Source of the DNA: Natrinema ejinorense
Lineage (GTDB): Archaea > Halobacteriota > Halobacteria > Halobacteriales > Natrialbaceae
Assembly (NCBI RefSeq): GCF_002494345.1
Contig: NZ_NXNI01000001.1
Coordinates: forward strand, 2,542,001-2,606,000
Reading direction: 5' to 3'
DNA length: 64,000 nt
The notes under the pieces are model-generated. The model did no database searches and had not been told where the DNA came from. It saw nothing but the letters and a program-made list of their open reading frames with translations. Shown in pieces: positions 9,254 to 18,995 of the stretch; within the stretch, counting starts at the first letter, position 1; the number at the start of each line of letters is the position of its first letter. A program made the translations under genes and the position numbers.

Positions 9254-9721
9254 CTATTCGAGCACCCGTCCGTGCGCGTCGATCTCGCCGTTCACGATCC
9301 GCGTCGAGGAGATCCGTTCGCCGTCGTCGGCGTAGACGTATGGAGCGACGACCCCCGAGAGCGACTCGAAACCGCGGTCCCTGCGGCGATCGTTGATCGC
9401 CTCGAGTTCGGGGGCCGTTTCGGGAGAGACTACCAGCGCGTCGATCGACGGCTCGTCGGTCGCGATCCCGTACTCGCTCTCGAGGACGCGGAGTTCGACG
9501 TCGCGGCCCCACTCGTCGAGGTCGCGGATAGCGTCCGTCACGCCCCGCGTTCGTTCCTCGAGCGACGGGACGAAGCGGGGTTCGTGGCGCGTCTCGACTG
9601 CCAGTTCGTCGCTGGTCAGGGCGACGACGATGCCGTCCTCGCCGAATCGGAGCGCGTGCTCGAAGAGGGTTCGGTGGCCGTCGTGGAGCGGCCCGAACGT
9701 ACCGGCGACTGCGATTCGCAT
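9254..9721 (-). CDS. coaD: Archaeal phosphopantetheine adenylyltransferase
   Basis: 155 residues, the length of the archaeal PPAT family. It joins AMP to 4'-phosphopantetheine to give dephospho-CoA, the penultimate step of coenzyme A synthesis. Nucleotidyltransferase signature: GTFGPLHDGHR at 7-17, whose DGH corresponds to the HxGH motif, and ISSTRI (about 137-142) corresponds to the second ATP-binding motif. Cytosolic, apparently its own transcription unit. Confidence 0.88.
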   Translation of the reverse strand: MRIAVAGTFGPLHDGHRTLFEHALRFGEDGIVVALTSDELAVETRHEPRFVPSLEERTRGVTDAIRDLDEWGRDVELRVLESEYGIATDEPSIDALVVSPETAPELEAINDRRRDRGFESLSGVVAPYVYADDGERISSTRIVNGEIDAHGRVLE

Positions 9722-9820
9722 ACGAGGTGTCGAGCAGGAGCGGAGTTATACGTATGGGACGGAACACCCCGCCGGTCGAATCGACTGTCAGTCGTCGATC
9801 GCCGTCCCGAGCCGCCGGCG

Positions 9821-10414
9821 TCAGGAGTCGCGCTCGAGCAGGTCGGCGGTCGTCGTCACCGTCGCGAACTCGCCCTCGAGGTGGGCCAGCGCGGTCCGGT
9901 GAACCGTCGTCGCGTCGAAGCGCTCGCCGTCGAAGCGCCGATCGAAGGTCGCGGTCGCATCGCTGACGACGATCGGCTCGAACCCGAGGTTCTCGGCCAT
10001 CCGCGTACTCGTCGAAACACAGTGATCAGTCGTGAGACCGACGATGACGACCGTCTCGACGCCGGTCTCACGCAGCCAGTCCTCGAGGCCGGTCCCGATG
10101 AACGCGCTGTTGACGTCCTTGACCAGCGTCGGCTCGTCTTCGGCCGGTGCCGTCTCGGGCGCGAACGCAAAGCCCGGCCCGTCGGCCCGGAGCGGCGACT
10201 CCGGGTCCGTCGAGTCGTGGCGAACGTGGACTACCGGCCGCGCTCGCTCGCGCCAGTACTCGAGCAGCCGCGCCGCCTGGGTTTCGGCGTCCGGGTTGTT
10301 CCGCTCTCCCCACGAAGGGTCGTCGAACCCCTGCTGGAAGTCGATCAGGACGAGCGCGGCGTCCTCGAGTCGCTCGTCTCCGCCCCTGTTGTCAGTCGGC
10401 TGCTCGCCGTTCAT
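9821..10414 (-). CDS. Isochorismatase/nicotinamidase-family cysteine hydrolase
   Basis: 197 residues with the isochorismatase-like hydrolase fold: [11 protein letters not shown] (about 19-29, catalytic Asp), [11 protein letters not shown] (about 98-108, Lys-containing loop before it), and [13 protein letters not shown] (about 124-136) with the nucleophile Cys. Substrates in the family include isochorismate, nicotinamide and biuret; nothing here selects one. The ATG overlaps the stop of the upstream YqcI/YcgG-like gene (TGATG), so the two are very probably co-translated. Confidence 0.85.
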   Translation of the reverse strand: MNGEQPTDNRGGDERLEDAALVLIDFQQGFDDPSWGERNNPDAETQAARLLEYWRERARPVVHVRHDSTDPESPLRADGPGFAFAPETAPAEDEPTLVKDVNSAFIGTGLEDWLRETGVETVVIVGLTTDHCVSTSTRMAENLGFEPIVVSDATATFDRRFDGERFDATTVHRTALAHLEGEFATVTTTADLLERDS

Positions 10415-11211
10415 CACGGGAGTTTCGCCGCGGGTTTGGGATGCGTACGGGTCACCGTAATGGGACACGTCGACGGGGCCTGTTCGTCGTCGGCCGAGAG
10501 CATGTACTGGGGCCACTCCCGGTCGCCGTCGACGCCCCAGTCGCCGAGGTCGGCGTGTGGACAGACTCCATCGTAGCCCTCGAGTCGATCCTGAATCACG
10601 TCCCGGGCGTGCTGGCCGGCTTCGGTCTCGGCCGTGACGCCGAGCGACTCGAACAGCGCCCGCGGCTGGAACGTGATCTCGAGGCCGACCGGACAGTATC
10701 GGCTCTTGCGCGTGTCGTAGAACGGTGCCCGGCAGGTCGGGAACATGGGCTCGCCACCGAGACAGAACTCCCAGTAGGGGTCGTCGGGATCGGTCGGGAT
10801 CTCCGCGGGCCAGGGCTCGGGATCGTGGAGGTGGAGCGTCTGCAGGATGTGCCACAGCGCGTCGTGGTACTCCCGTTCGGACAGCGACTCCGCGGGCGGC
10901 TTGAAGAACGTGACCAGCGAGGCCCGCTCCGAGTGGTCCTCGTAGACCGCGAGGTACTCGAGGATTCGATCACGCAGCGTCAACAACGCGTCCGCATCGC
11001 TCAACGATGGGACTGCGGTGTAGAGCGGGTCGCCGTTCTCGACGGATTCTGCGCCGAAAAAACACGGAAACGGCGTCCCGTTTCGGTCGCCGAGTAGTCC
11101 GTCCTGGAACGAGCGCCAGTGATCGGCCACCCACTCCGGTGCCCGTCCGGTCCGAACGCGCTGATCGAGCGTTTCCTGGTCCAGCAGCGACTGGATCCCT
11201 GGTTCGTTCAT
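10414..11211 (-). CDS. YqcI/YcgG family protein
   Basis: 265 residues. The pattern of the YqcI/YcgG family is recognisable: a DGLL...FPCFFG start (about 37-52), a central [21 protein letters not shown] (two halves, about 114-134) and [20 protein letters not shown] (about 160-180). The biochemical function is unknown; bacterial relatives include products of antibiotic-associated clusters. It forms a two-gene unit with the isochorismatase-like gene, sharing one base with it. Confidence 0.8.
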   Translation of the reverse strand: MNEPGIQSLLDQETLDQRVRTGRAPEWVADHWRSFQDGLLGDRNGTPFPCFFGAESVENGDPLYTAVPSLSDADALLTLRDRILEYLAVYEDHSERASLVTFFKPPAESLSEREYHDALWHILQTLHLHDPEPWPAEIPTDPDDPYWEFCLGGEPMFPTCRAPFYDTRKSRYCPVGLEITFQPRALFESLGVTAETEAGQHARDVIQDRLEGYDGVCPHADLGDWGVDGDREWPQYMLSADDEQAPSTCPITVTRTHPKPAAKLP

Positions 11212-11301
11212 CCTAGTATTTTCTTCGGGTTCGAGAAAATGTAGCTTCCGTTTCCGTCGATCGGCTCCCGACCGAAGACGCCCTGCTACCGTGGCACGGA
11301 C

Positions 11302-12786
11302 TCAGTCCGTCTCGGGCGGTCGCTCCGCGATGTCGTCGATCGCGTGGATGCTGACCGCGGTCGGCCGCTTGGTGAACTGCCCGAGCGAGCGCGCGACGAT
11401 CCGATCGACGCCGCGATCGGCCGCCAGATCGAGCAGCCGCTGGCCGAGAATGTCATCGAGTACGACCGTCGTCGGCACCGACTCGAGCGACTCGAGCGTG
11501 CTGTAGGCATCGCTCGCGTCGACGTCCGCGATCGGCTCGTTGTCCGCGTCGAGGAACCGAACGCGGTCTGTTTCGGCGCGGACGATCGCGGCCGCGTGGT
11601 CGTAGACGGTTTCGGAACTCCGATCCGACTCCGCCTGCGACCCCGTCGTCTCACCGTGGCGGTGGGCCGACTCGGCGTCGGTTCCGTCGCCGGGTTCTGC
11701 CGGTGGCTGCGTCCGGACCGACGCCGGGTTCGCGTCCGCCCGTTCGGTCTTCGCTTTCGCCGTCGGTCCGTCGGCAGCCTCGGCCGCCGTGGAATCGCTA
11801 CTCGAGTCGGGTGCCGTCTTCCCGCCCGAATCGGCCGTCGTCTCCGTTCCGATGGAATCGGCGTCGGGCTGGTCGGGTTCCTCGTCGATAGTCGCGGGCG
11901 ACGCGGCCCTGGGTTCGGACGGCGGCGGTGCCGGCGTCGTGCTCCCGTCAGTTGCGGCGACCGCCTCCCGCGGTTCGTTCAGTTCCGAGACGGTCTCGTA
12001 GGGGACCTTGTTCCGCAACGCGGCGAACAGTTCGTGGTGGTCGAGATCCTCGACGGAGCTATCGGCGGGTGCGAAGGCGACGTAATCGATGTCGCCGACC
12101 TGCGCGAGTTCCTCGAGGATGAGGTCGCCGCCGCGGTCGCCGTCGAGGAACGCGGTAACGGTCCGGTGGCGGGTCAGTTCGGCCACCGCGTCGGGGACGT
12201 TCGTTCCCTCGACGGCAATGGCGTTTTTGACGCCGTACTTGAGCAGGGTGAGCACGTCGGAGCGGCCCTCGACGACGATGATGGCGTCGCTATCGGTGAC
12301 CCGCGGACCCGCGGGAAGCCCCTCGTACTCGGTGATGTCCTCGACGCGAACCTGCTGGCGGACCTCCGCGAGGATCTCTTCGGAGGACATGATCGTATCG
12401 TCGAAGCCCGTCCGGAGCAACTCCTTGGCGCGATCGACGACTTCCTTTCGCTTTGCCGCACGGACGTCCTCGATCTCTCGAATCTGGAGGTCGGCCCGGC
12501 AGGGACCGACGCGGGTGATCGTCTCGAGGGAGGCCGCGAGCGTGGCGGTTTCGACCTTGTCGAGGCTGGTCGCGATCGTCGCGTTTCCGTGGGATTTGCC
12601 CTGTGTGCTTGCGATTTCGACATCGATACGGCCGACTTTGCCGGACTGTCGGAGGTCGCGGAGATCGAGGTCGTCGCCGAGGAGGCCTTCGGTCTGGCCG
12701 AAGATCGCACCGACGACGTCGCTTCGCTCGACGACCCCGTCAGCCGTGACGTCCGCGTGGATGAGGTATTTCGACGTGTCTTCCAT
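11302..12786 (-). CDS. dnaG: Archaeal DnaG-type primase / exosome-associated DnaG
   Basis: 494 residues. The N-terminal MEDTSKYLIHADVTADGVVE and the archaeal DnaG domain are followed by a TOPRIM domain with VVEGRSDVLTLL (about 171-182) and FLDGDRGGD (about 213-221), the acidic metal-binding residues. Archaeal DnaG has primase activity and is also a subunit of the RNA exosome cap. Residues about 290-400 form a long low-complexity acidic/Ser-Thr linker, common in haloarchaea. A TATA-like tatataaat on the minus strand at about 12840-12850 lies about 55-60 bp upstream. Confidence 0.93.
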   Translation of the reverse strand: MEDTSKYLIHADVTADGVVERSDVVGAIFGQTEGLLGDDLDLRDLRQSGKVGRIDVEIASTQGKSHGNATIATSLDKVETATLAASLETITRVGPCRADLQIREIEDVRAAKRKEVVDRAKELLRTGFDDTIMSSEEILAEVRQQVRVEDITEYEGLPAGPRVTDSDAIIVVEGRSDVLTLLKYGVKNAIAVEGTNVPDAVAELTRHRTVTAFLDGDRGGDLILEELAQVGDIDYVAFAPADSSVEDLDHHELFAALRNKVPYETVSELNEPREAVAATDGSTTPAPPPSEPRAASPATIDEEPDQPDADSIGTETTADSGGKTAPDSSSDSTAAEAADGPTAKAKTERADANPASVRTQPPAEPGDGTDAESAHRHGETTGSQAESDRSSETVYDHAAAIVRAETDRVRFLDADNEPIADVDASDAYSTLESLESVPTTVVLDDILGQRLLDLAADRGVDRIVARSLGQFTKRPTAVSIHAIDDIAERPPETD

Positions 12787-12933
12787 TGGAGATCTGTCCC
12801 CGCGAGGGGTGCGGTGACGCGGGAATCGCGTACAGAGACCGATTTATATACGAGTTCGTCCGTGGGGGGCAAATAGTTGTTGACCGTCGAGCGGTGGCTG
12901 CATCGAGATCGCGAGTGGCGACCCGCCGCTCGC

Positions 12934-13719
12934 TCAGATGTCTCTGCGAGTGAACCAGAACTGACTGACACCGAGGAGGACGAGCGTCATCAGTATCCCG
13001 ATCGCCGCCCCGACGAGGTCGTAGGTCCCCTCGAGCAGGATCTCGTTGGGATCGAAGTACCGCATCGGTGCCAGCGCCCCGACGACCTCGTAGGCGGTTC
13101 CCTCGAGCAGCGACTCGAGCAAGAACAGGCCGAACGCGGCTCCGATCGCGACCCGTTGTGCGATACTCGCCCGGTCGAAGACGACGGAACAGAGGATCCC
13201 GATGCCGGCACAGGCGAACAGGTACGGGATCGACAGGAGGTGGACCGCGAACACGTCGGCGATCGACAGGGGCTCGTCGATGAGTCGGCTACCGACGACC
13301 ATCACGGGCGGGAGGACGACGTTTACCGTGACGATCGGAACGCCAAGTGCGGCGAACTTCTCCGCGAGGAGCCGCCGTCGGGAGACCGGCATCGCCAGCA
13401 GGGTATCCATCCGGCCCCGATCGATGTCGTCGGCGATCACGCCCGCGCCGCTGTAGGCGAAATAGAGGCCGAGCAGGATCACCCAGCCGAACACGTACAA
13501 CTCGAACGCGAGAAACCCCCCGAGGGAGGTCATCGTCTCGACGTCGAACAGTCGAACGAGCTGTTGGGGGTACGCCGCCAGGAGTTCGTCCGCGGCGAAC
13601 GACTCCCGGAACGAGGGGTAGACCCAGAGTATCATCGCGGCCAGGAGCGCCATTCCGACGGTCAGCGACGCACTCTCCGTGAGCCGCTTGCGACCGTCGT
13701 ACCGGAGGAACTCAAGCAT
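12934..13719 (-). CDS. ABC-2 type transporter permease
   Basis: 261 residues, six membrane helices: about 21-38, 60-90 (containing FELYVFGWVILLGLYFAYSG), 130-150, 160-182, 190-205 and 235-255. The segment ADDIDRGRMDTLLAMPVSRRR between helices 2 and 3 is typical of ABC-2 export permeases. The ATG sits inside the end of the ATPase gene (8-base overlap), so the pair is translationally coupled. The substrate cannot be predicted. Confidence 0.85.
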   Translation of the reverse strand: MLEFLRYDGRKRLTESASLTVGMALLAAMILWVYPSFRESFAADELLAAYPQQLVRLFDVETMTSLGGFLAFELYVFGWVILLGLYFAYSGAGVIADDIDRGRMDTLLAMPVSRRRLLAEKFAALGVPIVTVNVVLPPVMVVGSRLIDEPLSIADVFAVHLLSIPYLFACAGIGILCSVVFDRASIAQRVAIGAAFGLFLLESLLEGTAYEVVGALAPMRYFDPNEILLEGTYDLVGAAIGILMTLVLLGVSQFWFTRRDI

Positions 13720-14635
13720 CGTCGGCCCCATAAAACCGCAGAAACACGTCTTCGAGCGGTGCTTCTTCGATCGAGCAGTCAAGCAGGACGTGCGTCGAGA
13801 GCGCCTCGAGAAGGGCGTTGATATCGCCCGTAAACGTGAACGCACACTCGGTGAACGTCCCGGTCGAGTCGGGGTCGTCCGTCCGGTCCGGACCGCTCGT
13901 CTCGAGGTCGTGTACCCCCTCGAGATCGAGCACCGCCGTCGGGATCGGGGTCGCGCTGTGGAGACGAACCGCCTTCCCGCTGCGAGTCAGCAGCGTCTCG
14001 ACGGGCTCGACCGTGACGAGACGCCCCTGGCGAACGATGCCGACGCGATCACAGAGCCGTCGCACCTCGCTCAGGACGTGTGAGGAGAAAAACACCGTGA
14101 CGCCGCGTTCGTTTTCCGCGCGGAGAAACTCGGCGAAGCGCTGTTTCATCAGCGGATCGAGCCCGCTGGTGGGCTCGTCGAGTACGACGAGGTCCGGATC
14201 GTGCATGAACGTCGTCACCAGCCCCAGCTTCTGGACGTTCCCGCTGGAGTACTCCCGGACCGGGCGATCGAGCGGGGGAGCGAACAACTCGAGGAGTTCG
14301 GCCCGTCGGTCGTCGCCTTTGACCGACGCGTGGAGGTCGAGCACCTCGGCACCGGTCGCCCGTTCGTCGAACCCCGGTTCGTCGGAGAGGTAGCCGATTC
14401 GTCGTTTCGCCTCGATCAGCCCGCTTCGATCCCGGACGTCGTGGCCGAGCACCCGCGCGGTCCCCGCCGTCGGCGAAATGAACCCGAGGAGCAATCGAAT
14501 CGTCGTCGTCTTGCCCGCCCCGTTCGGGCCGAGATAGCCGAAGATCTCGCCGGCCTCGACGTCGAACGTCAATTCGTCCGCGGCGAGGACCTCCCCGTAG
14601 TCCTTCGTGAGCCCCTCGAGCTCGATGGCAGCCAT
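13712..14635 (-). CDS. ABC-2 transporter ATP-binding protein
   Basis: 307 residues. Walker A GPNGAGKTT (about 36-44), Walker B LVVLDEPTSGLDP (about 148-160) and the switch histidine in FFSSHVLSE (about 180-188). The ABC signature reads YSSGNVQKL instead of LSGGQ, a variation seen in this exporter class. A C-terminal 80-residue extension follows the nucleotide-binding domain. Partner of the overlapping permease gene. Likely drives export of a hydrophobic compound or a copper/NosF-type cargo; not determinable. Confidence 0.88.
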   Translation of the reverse strand: MAAIELEGLTKDYGEVLAADELTFDVEAGEIFGYLGPNGAGKTTTIRLLLGFISPTAGTARVLGHDVRDRSGLIEAKRRIGYLSDEPGFDERATGAEVLDLHASVKGDDRRAELLELFAPPLDRPVREYSSGNVQKLGLVTTFMHDPDLVVLDEPTSGLDPLMKQRFAEFLRAENERGVTVFFSSHVLSEVRRLCDRVGIVRQGRLVTVEPVETLLTRSGKAVRLHSATPIPTAVLDLEGVHDLETSGPDRTDDPDSTGTFTECAFTFTGDINALLEALSTHVLLDCSIEEAPLEDVFLRFYGADDA

Positions 14636-14758
14636 GTGATACCTACGCGACCGTTCGGTTTGATTGTATTGGTTACATTACACTATGGCGGTCTCAGAAG
14701 AAAGGGCCACCGGGCAACACGGACGCGTCGTCACCGACCCTCGATTCGGACACACCGT

Positions 14759-16003
14759 CTACGCTCTCGTGACGAGTTTGATCGCCAGCACCCCTCCAGT
14801 GGTGGAGAACCCTGCGAGGACGACGAACATAACGGCAACGGAGGCGTAGGTGAGCACCGTTCCGACGATGGCCGCTCCGAGGGCACCGATCCCGAAGATG
14901 GCGAGGTAGGTGTAGCCAAACGAGAGCCCCCTGGATTCCGGGCTCGAGTATTTCGCGATCGTCGCCTGCGTGAGCGGTTGCATCGCGAAGATGGTGAACC
15001 CGAGGACGAAGCTGGCGATCAACAGCCCCCAGAGGCCCGCCTGGGCTGCGGGAAGGAATAGCAACGCGACGACCGTGAGGGCGGTCAGCATGATGATCAG
15101 TCCGCGGTCGGGTTCGATGGCGTCGGTGAGCCGGCCCCCGAGATACTGGCCGCCGATGCCGACGGTCAACAGTCCGGCGTAGAGGTACTGTGCGAGGTCG
15201 AACTCCTCGGCAACCGGGCTGTCGGGATCGAGGAACCCGGGCCGGACGTCGCCGACGGCCGCCGTCAGGAAGTCACCGAGGAGGTCGGGAAGGAAGGTCA
15301 ACACACCGCGGTAGTAGAGCCCATTGAACGCGACGATCACGAAAACCAGCAGAAAGCCGAGGCTAAACAGGCGTCGCGTCTCACCGACGAATTCGGCGGG
15401 CGACGCGGGGATCCGACGCTGTCCGCCGTCGTTCGTCAACTCGACCGCCGCGGTCGGATCGAACTCGACGGTCAGGCCGGCGGCAGCGGCGACCAGGGCC
15501 GGAACCGCGAGGACGACCGCCACGAGCCGCCAGTCGAACCTGAGCAACAGGACGGCGGTCACCAGCGGTCCGCCAGCGATGCCGACGTTCCCGGCCATTC
15601 CGTGGTAGGCGAACGCCCGTCCGCGTTCCTCGACGCCGTTGCTGATGAGCGTGAGCCCCGCCGGGTGATAGACGCTCGCCGTGGCTCCCCACAGCGCCAG
15701 CGCGACCGTCACGCCGACGACGCCCGGTGCCAGACTCAGGGCCAGAAACGAGAGCCCCATCCCGGCGAGACAGGCGGTAATCAACGTTCGAGAGCCAAAC
15801 CGGTCGACCAACAGCCCGGCCGGGAGCGCGCCGATGCCGAACAGTCCGTAGCCGATCGCGACCGAGACGCCCAACACCGCCGCCGTCGTCGAAAACTCCA
15901 GCAGCCAGATCGTCATCAGGATCGGAACCGATAGCTCGTAGGTGTGGACCATCGCGTGTCCGACGGTAACGAACCCGACGATCGACCGATCGTTGTCGTC
16001 CAC
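14759..16003 (-). CDS. Major facilitator superfamily transporter
   Basis: 414 residues if the GTG at 16003 is used, with twelve hydrophobic helices and the MFS loop motif GLLVDRFGSR after helix 2. GTG 16003 is preferred because a minus-strand TATA box (plus-strand 16031-16038) lies 31 bp upstream and the only in-frame ATG further out (16153) is on the far side of that promoter. Tripled Gly-rich helices and a large loop in the middle (about 190-225) are usual. The nearest-looking relatives are sugar or drug efflux carriers; substrate unknown. Confidence 0.82.
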   Translation of the reverse strand: MDDNDRSIVGFVTVGHAMVHTYELSVPILMTIWLLEFSTTAAVLGVSVAIGYGLFGIGALPAGLLVDRFGSRTLITACLAGMGLSFLALSLAPGVVGVTVALALWGATASVYHPAGLTLISNGVEERGRAFAYHGMAGNVGIAGGPLVTAVLLLRFDWRLVAVVLAVPALVAAAAGLTVEFDPTAAVELTNDGGQRRIPASPAEFVGETRRLFSLGFLLVFVIVAFNGLYYRGVLTFLPDLLGDFLTAAVGDVRPGFLDPDSPVAEEFDLAQYLYAGLLTVGIGGQYLGGRLTDAIEPDRGLIIMLTALTVVALLFLPAAQAGLWGLLIASFVLGFTIFAMQPLTQATIAKYSSPESRGLSFGYTYLAIFGIGALGAAIVGTVLTYASVAVMFVVLAGFSTTGGVLAIKLVTRA

Positions 16004-16030
16004 ACCGTCTGCTATTCGGCGAGTTCGAGT

Positions 16031-16038
16031 TATATATT
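16031..16038 (-). promoter_or_regulatory. TATA box of the MFS gene
   Basis: Plus-strand TATATATT reads AATATATA on the minus strand, 28-35 bp from GTG 16003. It decides the start of the transporter gene. Confidence 0.55.
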
Positions 16039-16198
16039 CTGGTACGTGAGACCTCTCAACACGAGCCGGGCAGGTCGCTGTGACCGACGACGCGAGTGTC
16101 ACAACTGCCCCGATCACGCCGGTGCGGTCGCGACGCTGTCGTTCGATTCGCACTCGCGGAGTCAGTTCTCAGGTAGCGGCGGACTCGACGGCAAAGGA

Positions 16199-16207
16199 TA
16201 GTATAAA
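16199..16207 (+). promoter_or_regulatory. TATA box of the AstE-like gene
   Basis: tagtataaa, about 29 bp before ATG 16233, giving a leaderless transcript and excluding the longer in-frame start at 16080. Confidence 0.6.
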
Positions 16208-16232
16208 GGCGAGCGGGTGCTACGTCAGGGAC

Positions 16233-17189
16233 ATGACGACGCTCGGAACGGCGAGCGCGGGGCCCGGCGAGATCGACACGGGCCGTCTCGAGGTCGGCGA
16301 GACGCGGGACGGAAGTCCGGTCGGGCTTCCGGTCGCCGTGGTAAACGGGGCAGCCGCGGGGAAGACCCTCTACATGCAGGCAGCAAGCGACGGCGACGAA
16401 CTCAACGGCGTCGGCGTCGTCCAGCGGGTCGTCCCACGGCTCGATCCTGCCGAGATCTCGGGGACGATCCTCATCGTGGGGATCGTCAACTACCACGCGT
16501 TTCAGGTCGCCGAACACCGCAACCCGATCGACGACACGAAGATGAATCGCGCCTACCCCGGCAACGAGGGGGGCACCTCGAGCGAGCGGATCGCCGCCGC
16601 GACGTTCGACATCGCCACCCGTGCGGACCTGATCCTCGACCTCCATCAGGGATCGACCAGTCGGATGCTCGACGAGGTCCGCGTCCGGTGTGGGAACCGA
16701 CACCGCCTTCACGAGCAGTGTCTCGAACTCGCGAAAGCGTTTGGCTGTGGCTACATCCTCGATCAGAAGGGGCCGGACGGACAGTTGGCCCGTGCAGCCC
16801 CCGACGATGGGATCCCGACCGTCGACCCCGAACTCGGCGGGGCCGTCGGCTGGGACGAGCGGAGTATTCGGAAAGGCGTCGACGGCGTGTTCAACGTGCT
16901 CCGATACTACGACTTCCTCCAGGGGAGTCACTCCCTCGAGACCCAGACCCGTGCCACGGGGTTCGAACAGTACGGCGCTCCCGCGGGCGGGCTGGTGACC
17001 CTGCAAAAGGAGCTCGGCGATCCGGTACGCCCCGGCGAGACGCTGTTCGAAGTCACCACCCCCTTCGGCGAACCGAAAGCCGAGGTGACCGCCGACGGCA
17101 ACGGCATCCTCTGGCGAGCACGGCGACTTCCCCAGGTCGCGACGGGTGAGTACGTTTGTTCGGTCGGGACCGACATCGGTGAGTACTGA
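16233..17189 (+). CDS. Succinylglutamate desuccinylase/aspartoacylase-family protein
   Basis: 318 residues of the AstE/AspA zinc carboxypeptidase-like family (M14 fold), which cleaves N-acyl groups from amino acids. The motif normally HGNE/HGDE reads SDGDE (52-56): an Asp sits where the zinc-binding His is expected, while Glu56 is kept. DTKMNRAYPG (101-110) and the second zinc His in DLHQG (His138) are intact. The C-terminal part is a beta domain. It overlaps the next gene by one base (TGATG). Whether it is an active deacylase is therefore open. Confidence 0.8.
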   Translation: MTTLGTASAGPGEIDTGRLEVGETRDGSPVGLPVAVVNGAAAGKTLYMQAASDGDELNGVGVVQRVVPRLDPAEISGTILIVGIVNYHAFQVAEHRNPIDDTKMNRAYPGNEGGTSSERIAAATFDIATRADLILDLHQGSTSRMLDEVRVRCGNRHRLHEQCLELAKAFGCGYILDQKGPDGQLARAAPDDGIPTVDPELGGAVGWDERSIRKGVDGVFNVLRYYDFLQGSHSLETQTRATGFEQYGAPAGGLVTLQKELGDPVRPGETLFEVTTPFGEPKAEVTADGNGILWRARRLPQVATGEYVCSVGTDIGEY

Positions 17190-18346
17190 TGCCCGCCGAT
17201 CTCAGTTGTCCCGACTGCGGTGCCGTCTACGAGGCCGGTCCGGACGAGCCGTGGCGCTGTGCCTGTGGCCGCGCCCTGGAGTTTACCGAACGCCCCCATC
17301 CGCAGGGCGAACCGCTCCCGCTGCAGAGTCTCGACACCACTGACGGGCTGTGGACGTTCTTCGAGTTCCTCCCGATCGAACAACACGTCACGTTTTTCGA
17401 GGGGTTTACGCCGATGGTCGACGCCCCCGCGTGGGACGCCCAGTTCAAACTCGAGTACGTCTTTCCGACGGGCTCGTTCAAGGACCGGGGCGCGACGACG
17501 ACCCTCTCGCGGGCCGTCGAACTCGGCGTCGAAACGGTGATCGAAGACTCCTCCGGAAACGCGGGTGCGTCGATCGCGACCTACGCTGCTCGAGCGGGGC
17601 TCGACGCGGAGATATACATGCCAGCGGACGTCAACCAGTCCAAACTGATGGCGATCCAGCGGGCCGACGCCCGTCCGGTTCGCATCGAGGGGGCGCGAGA
17701 GGACGTCACGGCGGCCTGTCTCGACGCCGTCGAGGGCGACTCGAGGACGGACGAGACGGCGACCGGCGGGCGTGACGCGCCGTATCAGACGGGACCAGGC
17801 TGGTACGCCAGCCACGCCTGGAACCCCGCGTTCTACGCCGGGACGATGACGTTCGCGTTCGAGGTGGCCGCCCAGCAGGGCTGGACGACCCCCGACGCCC
17901 TCGTCCTCCCGATCGGCCACGGAACCCTCTTCCTCGGCGCATATCGGGGGTTTTCGCTGCTGAACGAGGCGGGTATCGTCGACGAAATGCCCAGATTACT
18001 CGGCGCACAGGCGGCCGGCTACGCACCCATCGTCACCGCACTCGGCGGCGATCCCACTGACGCGGACGACGAGCGAACGGAAATCGCCGACGGGATCCAG
18101 ATCACCGAGCCCGCCCGCGGTACCGAGATCCTCGAGGCGATCGAGGAAACCGGCGGCGACGCGATCGCGATCGGCTCGGATCCGATCGAGACCGCACTCG
18201 ATCGACTCCACCGCAACGGGTTCTACGTCGAGCCGACCTGTGCGGTCGCGCCCGCGGCCCTCGAGCAGTACCGCGAGGACGGCGTCATCGACGCCGACGA
18301 CGACGTCGTCGTACCGCTGACCGGCAGCGGACTGAAAACCCTTTGA
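17189..18346 (+). CDS. Threonine synthase-like PLP-dependent enzyme
   Basis: 385 residues. A zinc-ribbon start (CPDC at about 7-10, CAC at about 24-26) precedes a fold type II PLP domain. FPTGSFKDRGA (about 91-101) contains the PLP lysine, and SSGNAGASIATYAAR (about 115-129) is the phosphate-proximal loop. Threonine synthase converts phosphohomoserine to threonine; haloarchaea have several paralogues, so thrC identity is uncertain. Translational coupling to the AstE-like gene suggests a shared amino-acid-derivative pathway. Confidence 0.8.
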   Translation: MPADLSCPDCGAVYEAGPDEPWRCACGRALEFTERPHPQGEPLPLQSLDTTDGLWTFFEFLPIEQHVTFFEGFTPMVDAPAWDAQFKLEYVFPTGSFKDRGATTTLSRAVELGVETVIEDSSGNAGASIATYAARAGLDAEIYMPADVNQSKLMAIQRADARPVRIEGAREDVTAACLDAVEGDSRTDETATGGRDAPYQTGPGWYASHAWNPAFYAGTMTFAFEVAAQQGWTTPDALVLPIGHGTLFLGAYRGFSLLNEAGIVDEMPRLLGAQAAGYAPIVTALGGDPTDADDERTEIADGIQITEPARGTEILEAIEETGGDAIAIGSDPIETALDRLHRNGFYVEPTCAVAPAALEQYREDGVIDADDDVVVPLTGSGLKTL

Positions 18347-18371
18347 CGGTCGAGTTCACATACCCCGGTAG

Positions 18372-18908
18372 ATGGTCAGCCGCCCGCCGACGTTTTGCCC
18401 CGACTGCGGTCGCTCCCTCGAGTCGACGACGATCGAGGACCGCGACCGGATGCGCTGTCCCGGTTGCGAAGCGATCGTCTGGCACAATCCGGTCCCCTGT
18501 GCCGGCGTCGCCGTGGTCGACCGATCGGGTCCAGCGCCCGCCGTGCTCTGTGTCGAACGCGGCGTCCCGCCGGGCGTCGGCGAGTGGACGATCCCCGGGG
18601 GCCACATGGAGACCGGCGAGGAACCCCCCGAGGCGGCCACTCGTGAACTTCGAGAGGAAACCGGCGTCGCCGTCGATCCGGCCGACCTCGAGATCCTGGC
18701 CGCGTCGGCGATGCCGCCTCGAGCGGGCAAACACGTCGTGACGGTCCACTACGTGGCCGACCGCGCCGACGCCGACGGCGAGCCGGTCGCGGGCAGCGAC
18801 GCCACGGACGCTCGGTTCTGGACGCCGGCCGCGTTCGACGCCTCCGAGGAGACGTTTCGACCGATCCACGAGGAGCGGTTCCGCGAGGCCGCCGCGGCCC
18901 TCGAGTAG
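18372..18908 (+). CDS. Nudix hydrolase with N-terminal zinc ribbon
   Basis: 178 residues. The zinc ribbon uses CPDC (9-12) and CPGC (about 29-32). The Nudix box GGHMETGEEPPEAATRELRE followed by ETG (about 77-99) fits GX5EX7REUXEEXGU exactly. Zinc-ribbon Nudix proteins include NADH pyrophosphatases, but this protein is shorter than NudC and the substrate is open. It follows the threonine-synthase-like gene by 25 bp, so it may be part of the same transcript. Confidence 0.88.
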   Translation: MVSRPPTFCPDCGRSLESTTIEDRDRMRCPGCEAIVWHNPVPCAGVAVVDRSGPAPAVLCVERGVPPGVGEWTIPGGHMETGEEPPEAATRELREETGVAVDPADLEILAASAMPPRAGKHVVTVHYVADRADADGEPVAGSDATDARFWTPAAFDASEETFRPIHEERFREAAAALE

Positions 18909-18995
18909 GACCGTGGCCGGCGGTCGGCCCCGTCCGACGCACCGGCACACGACGGGATCAGGGGATTCATTAGCGATCCGATCCAGATCCGGACG

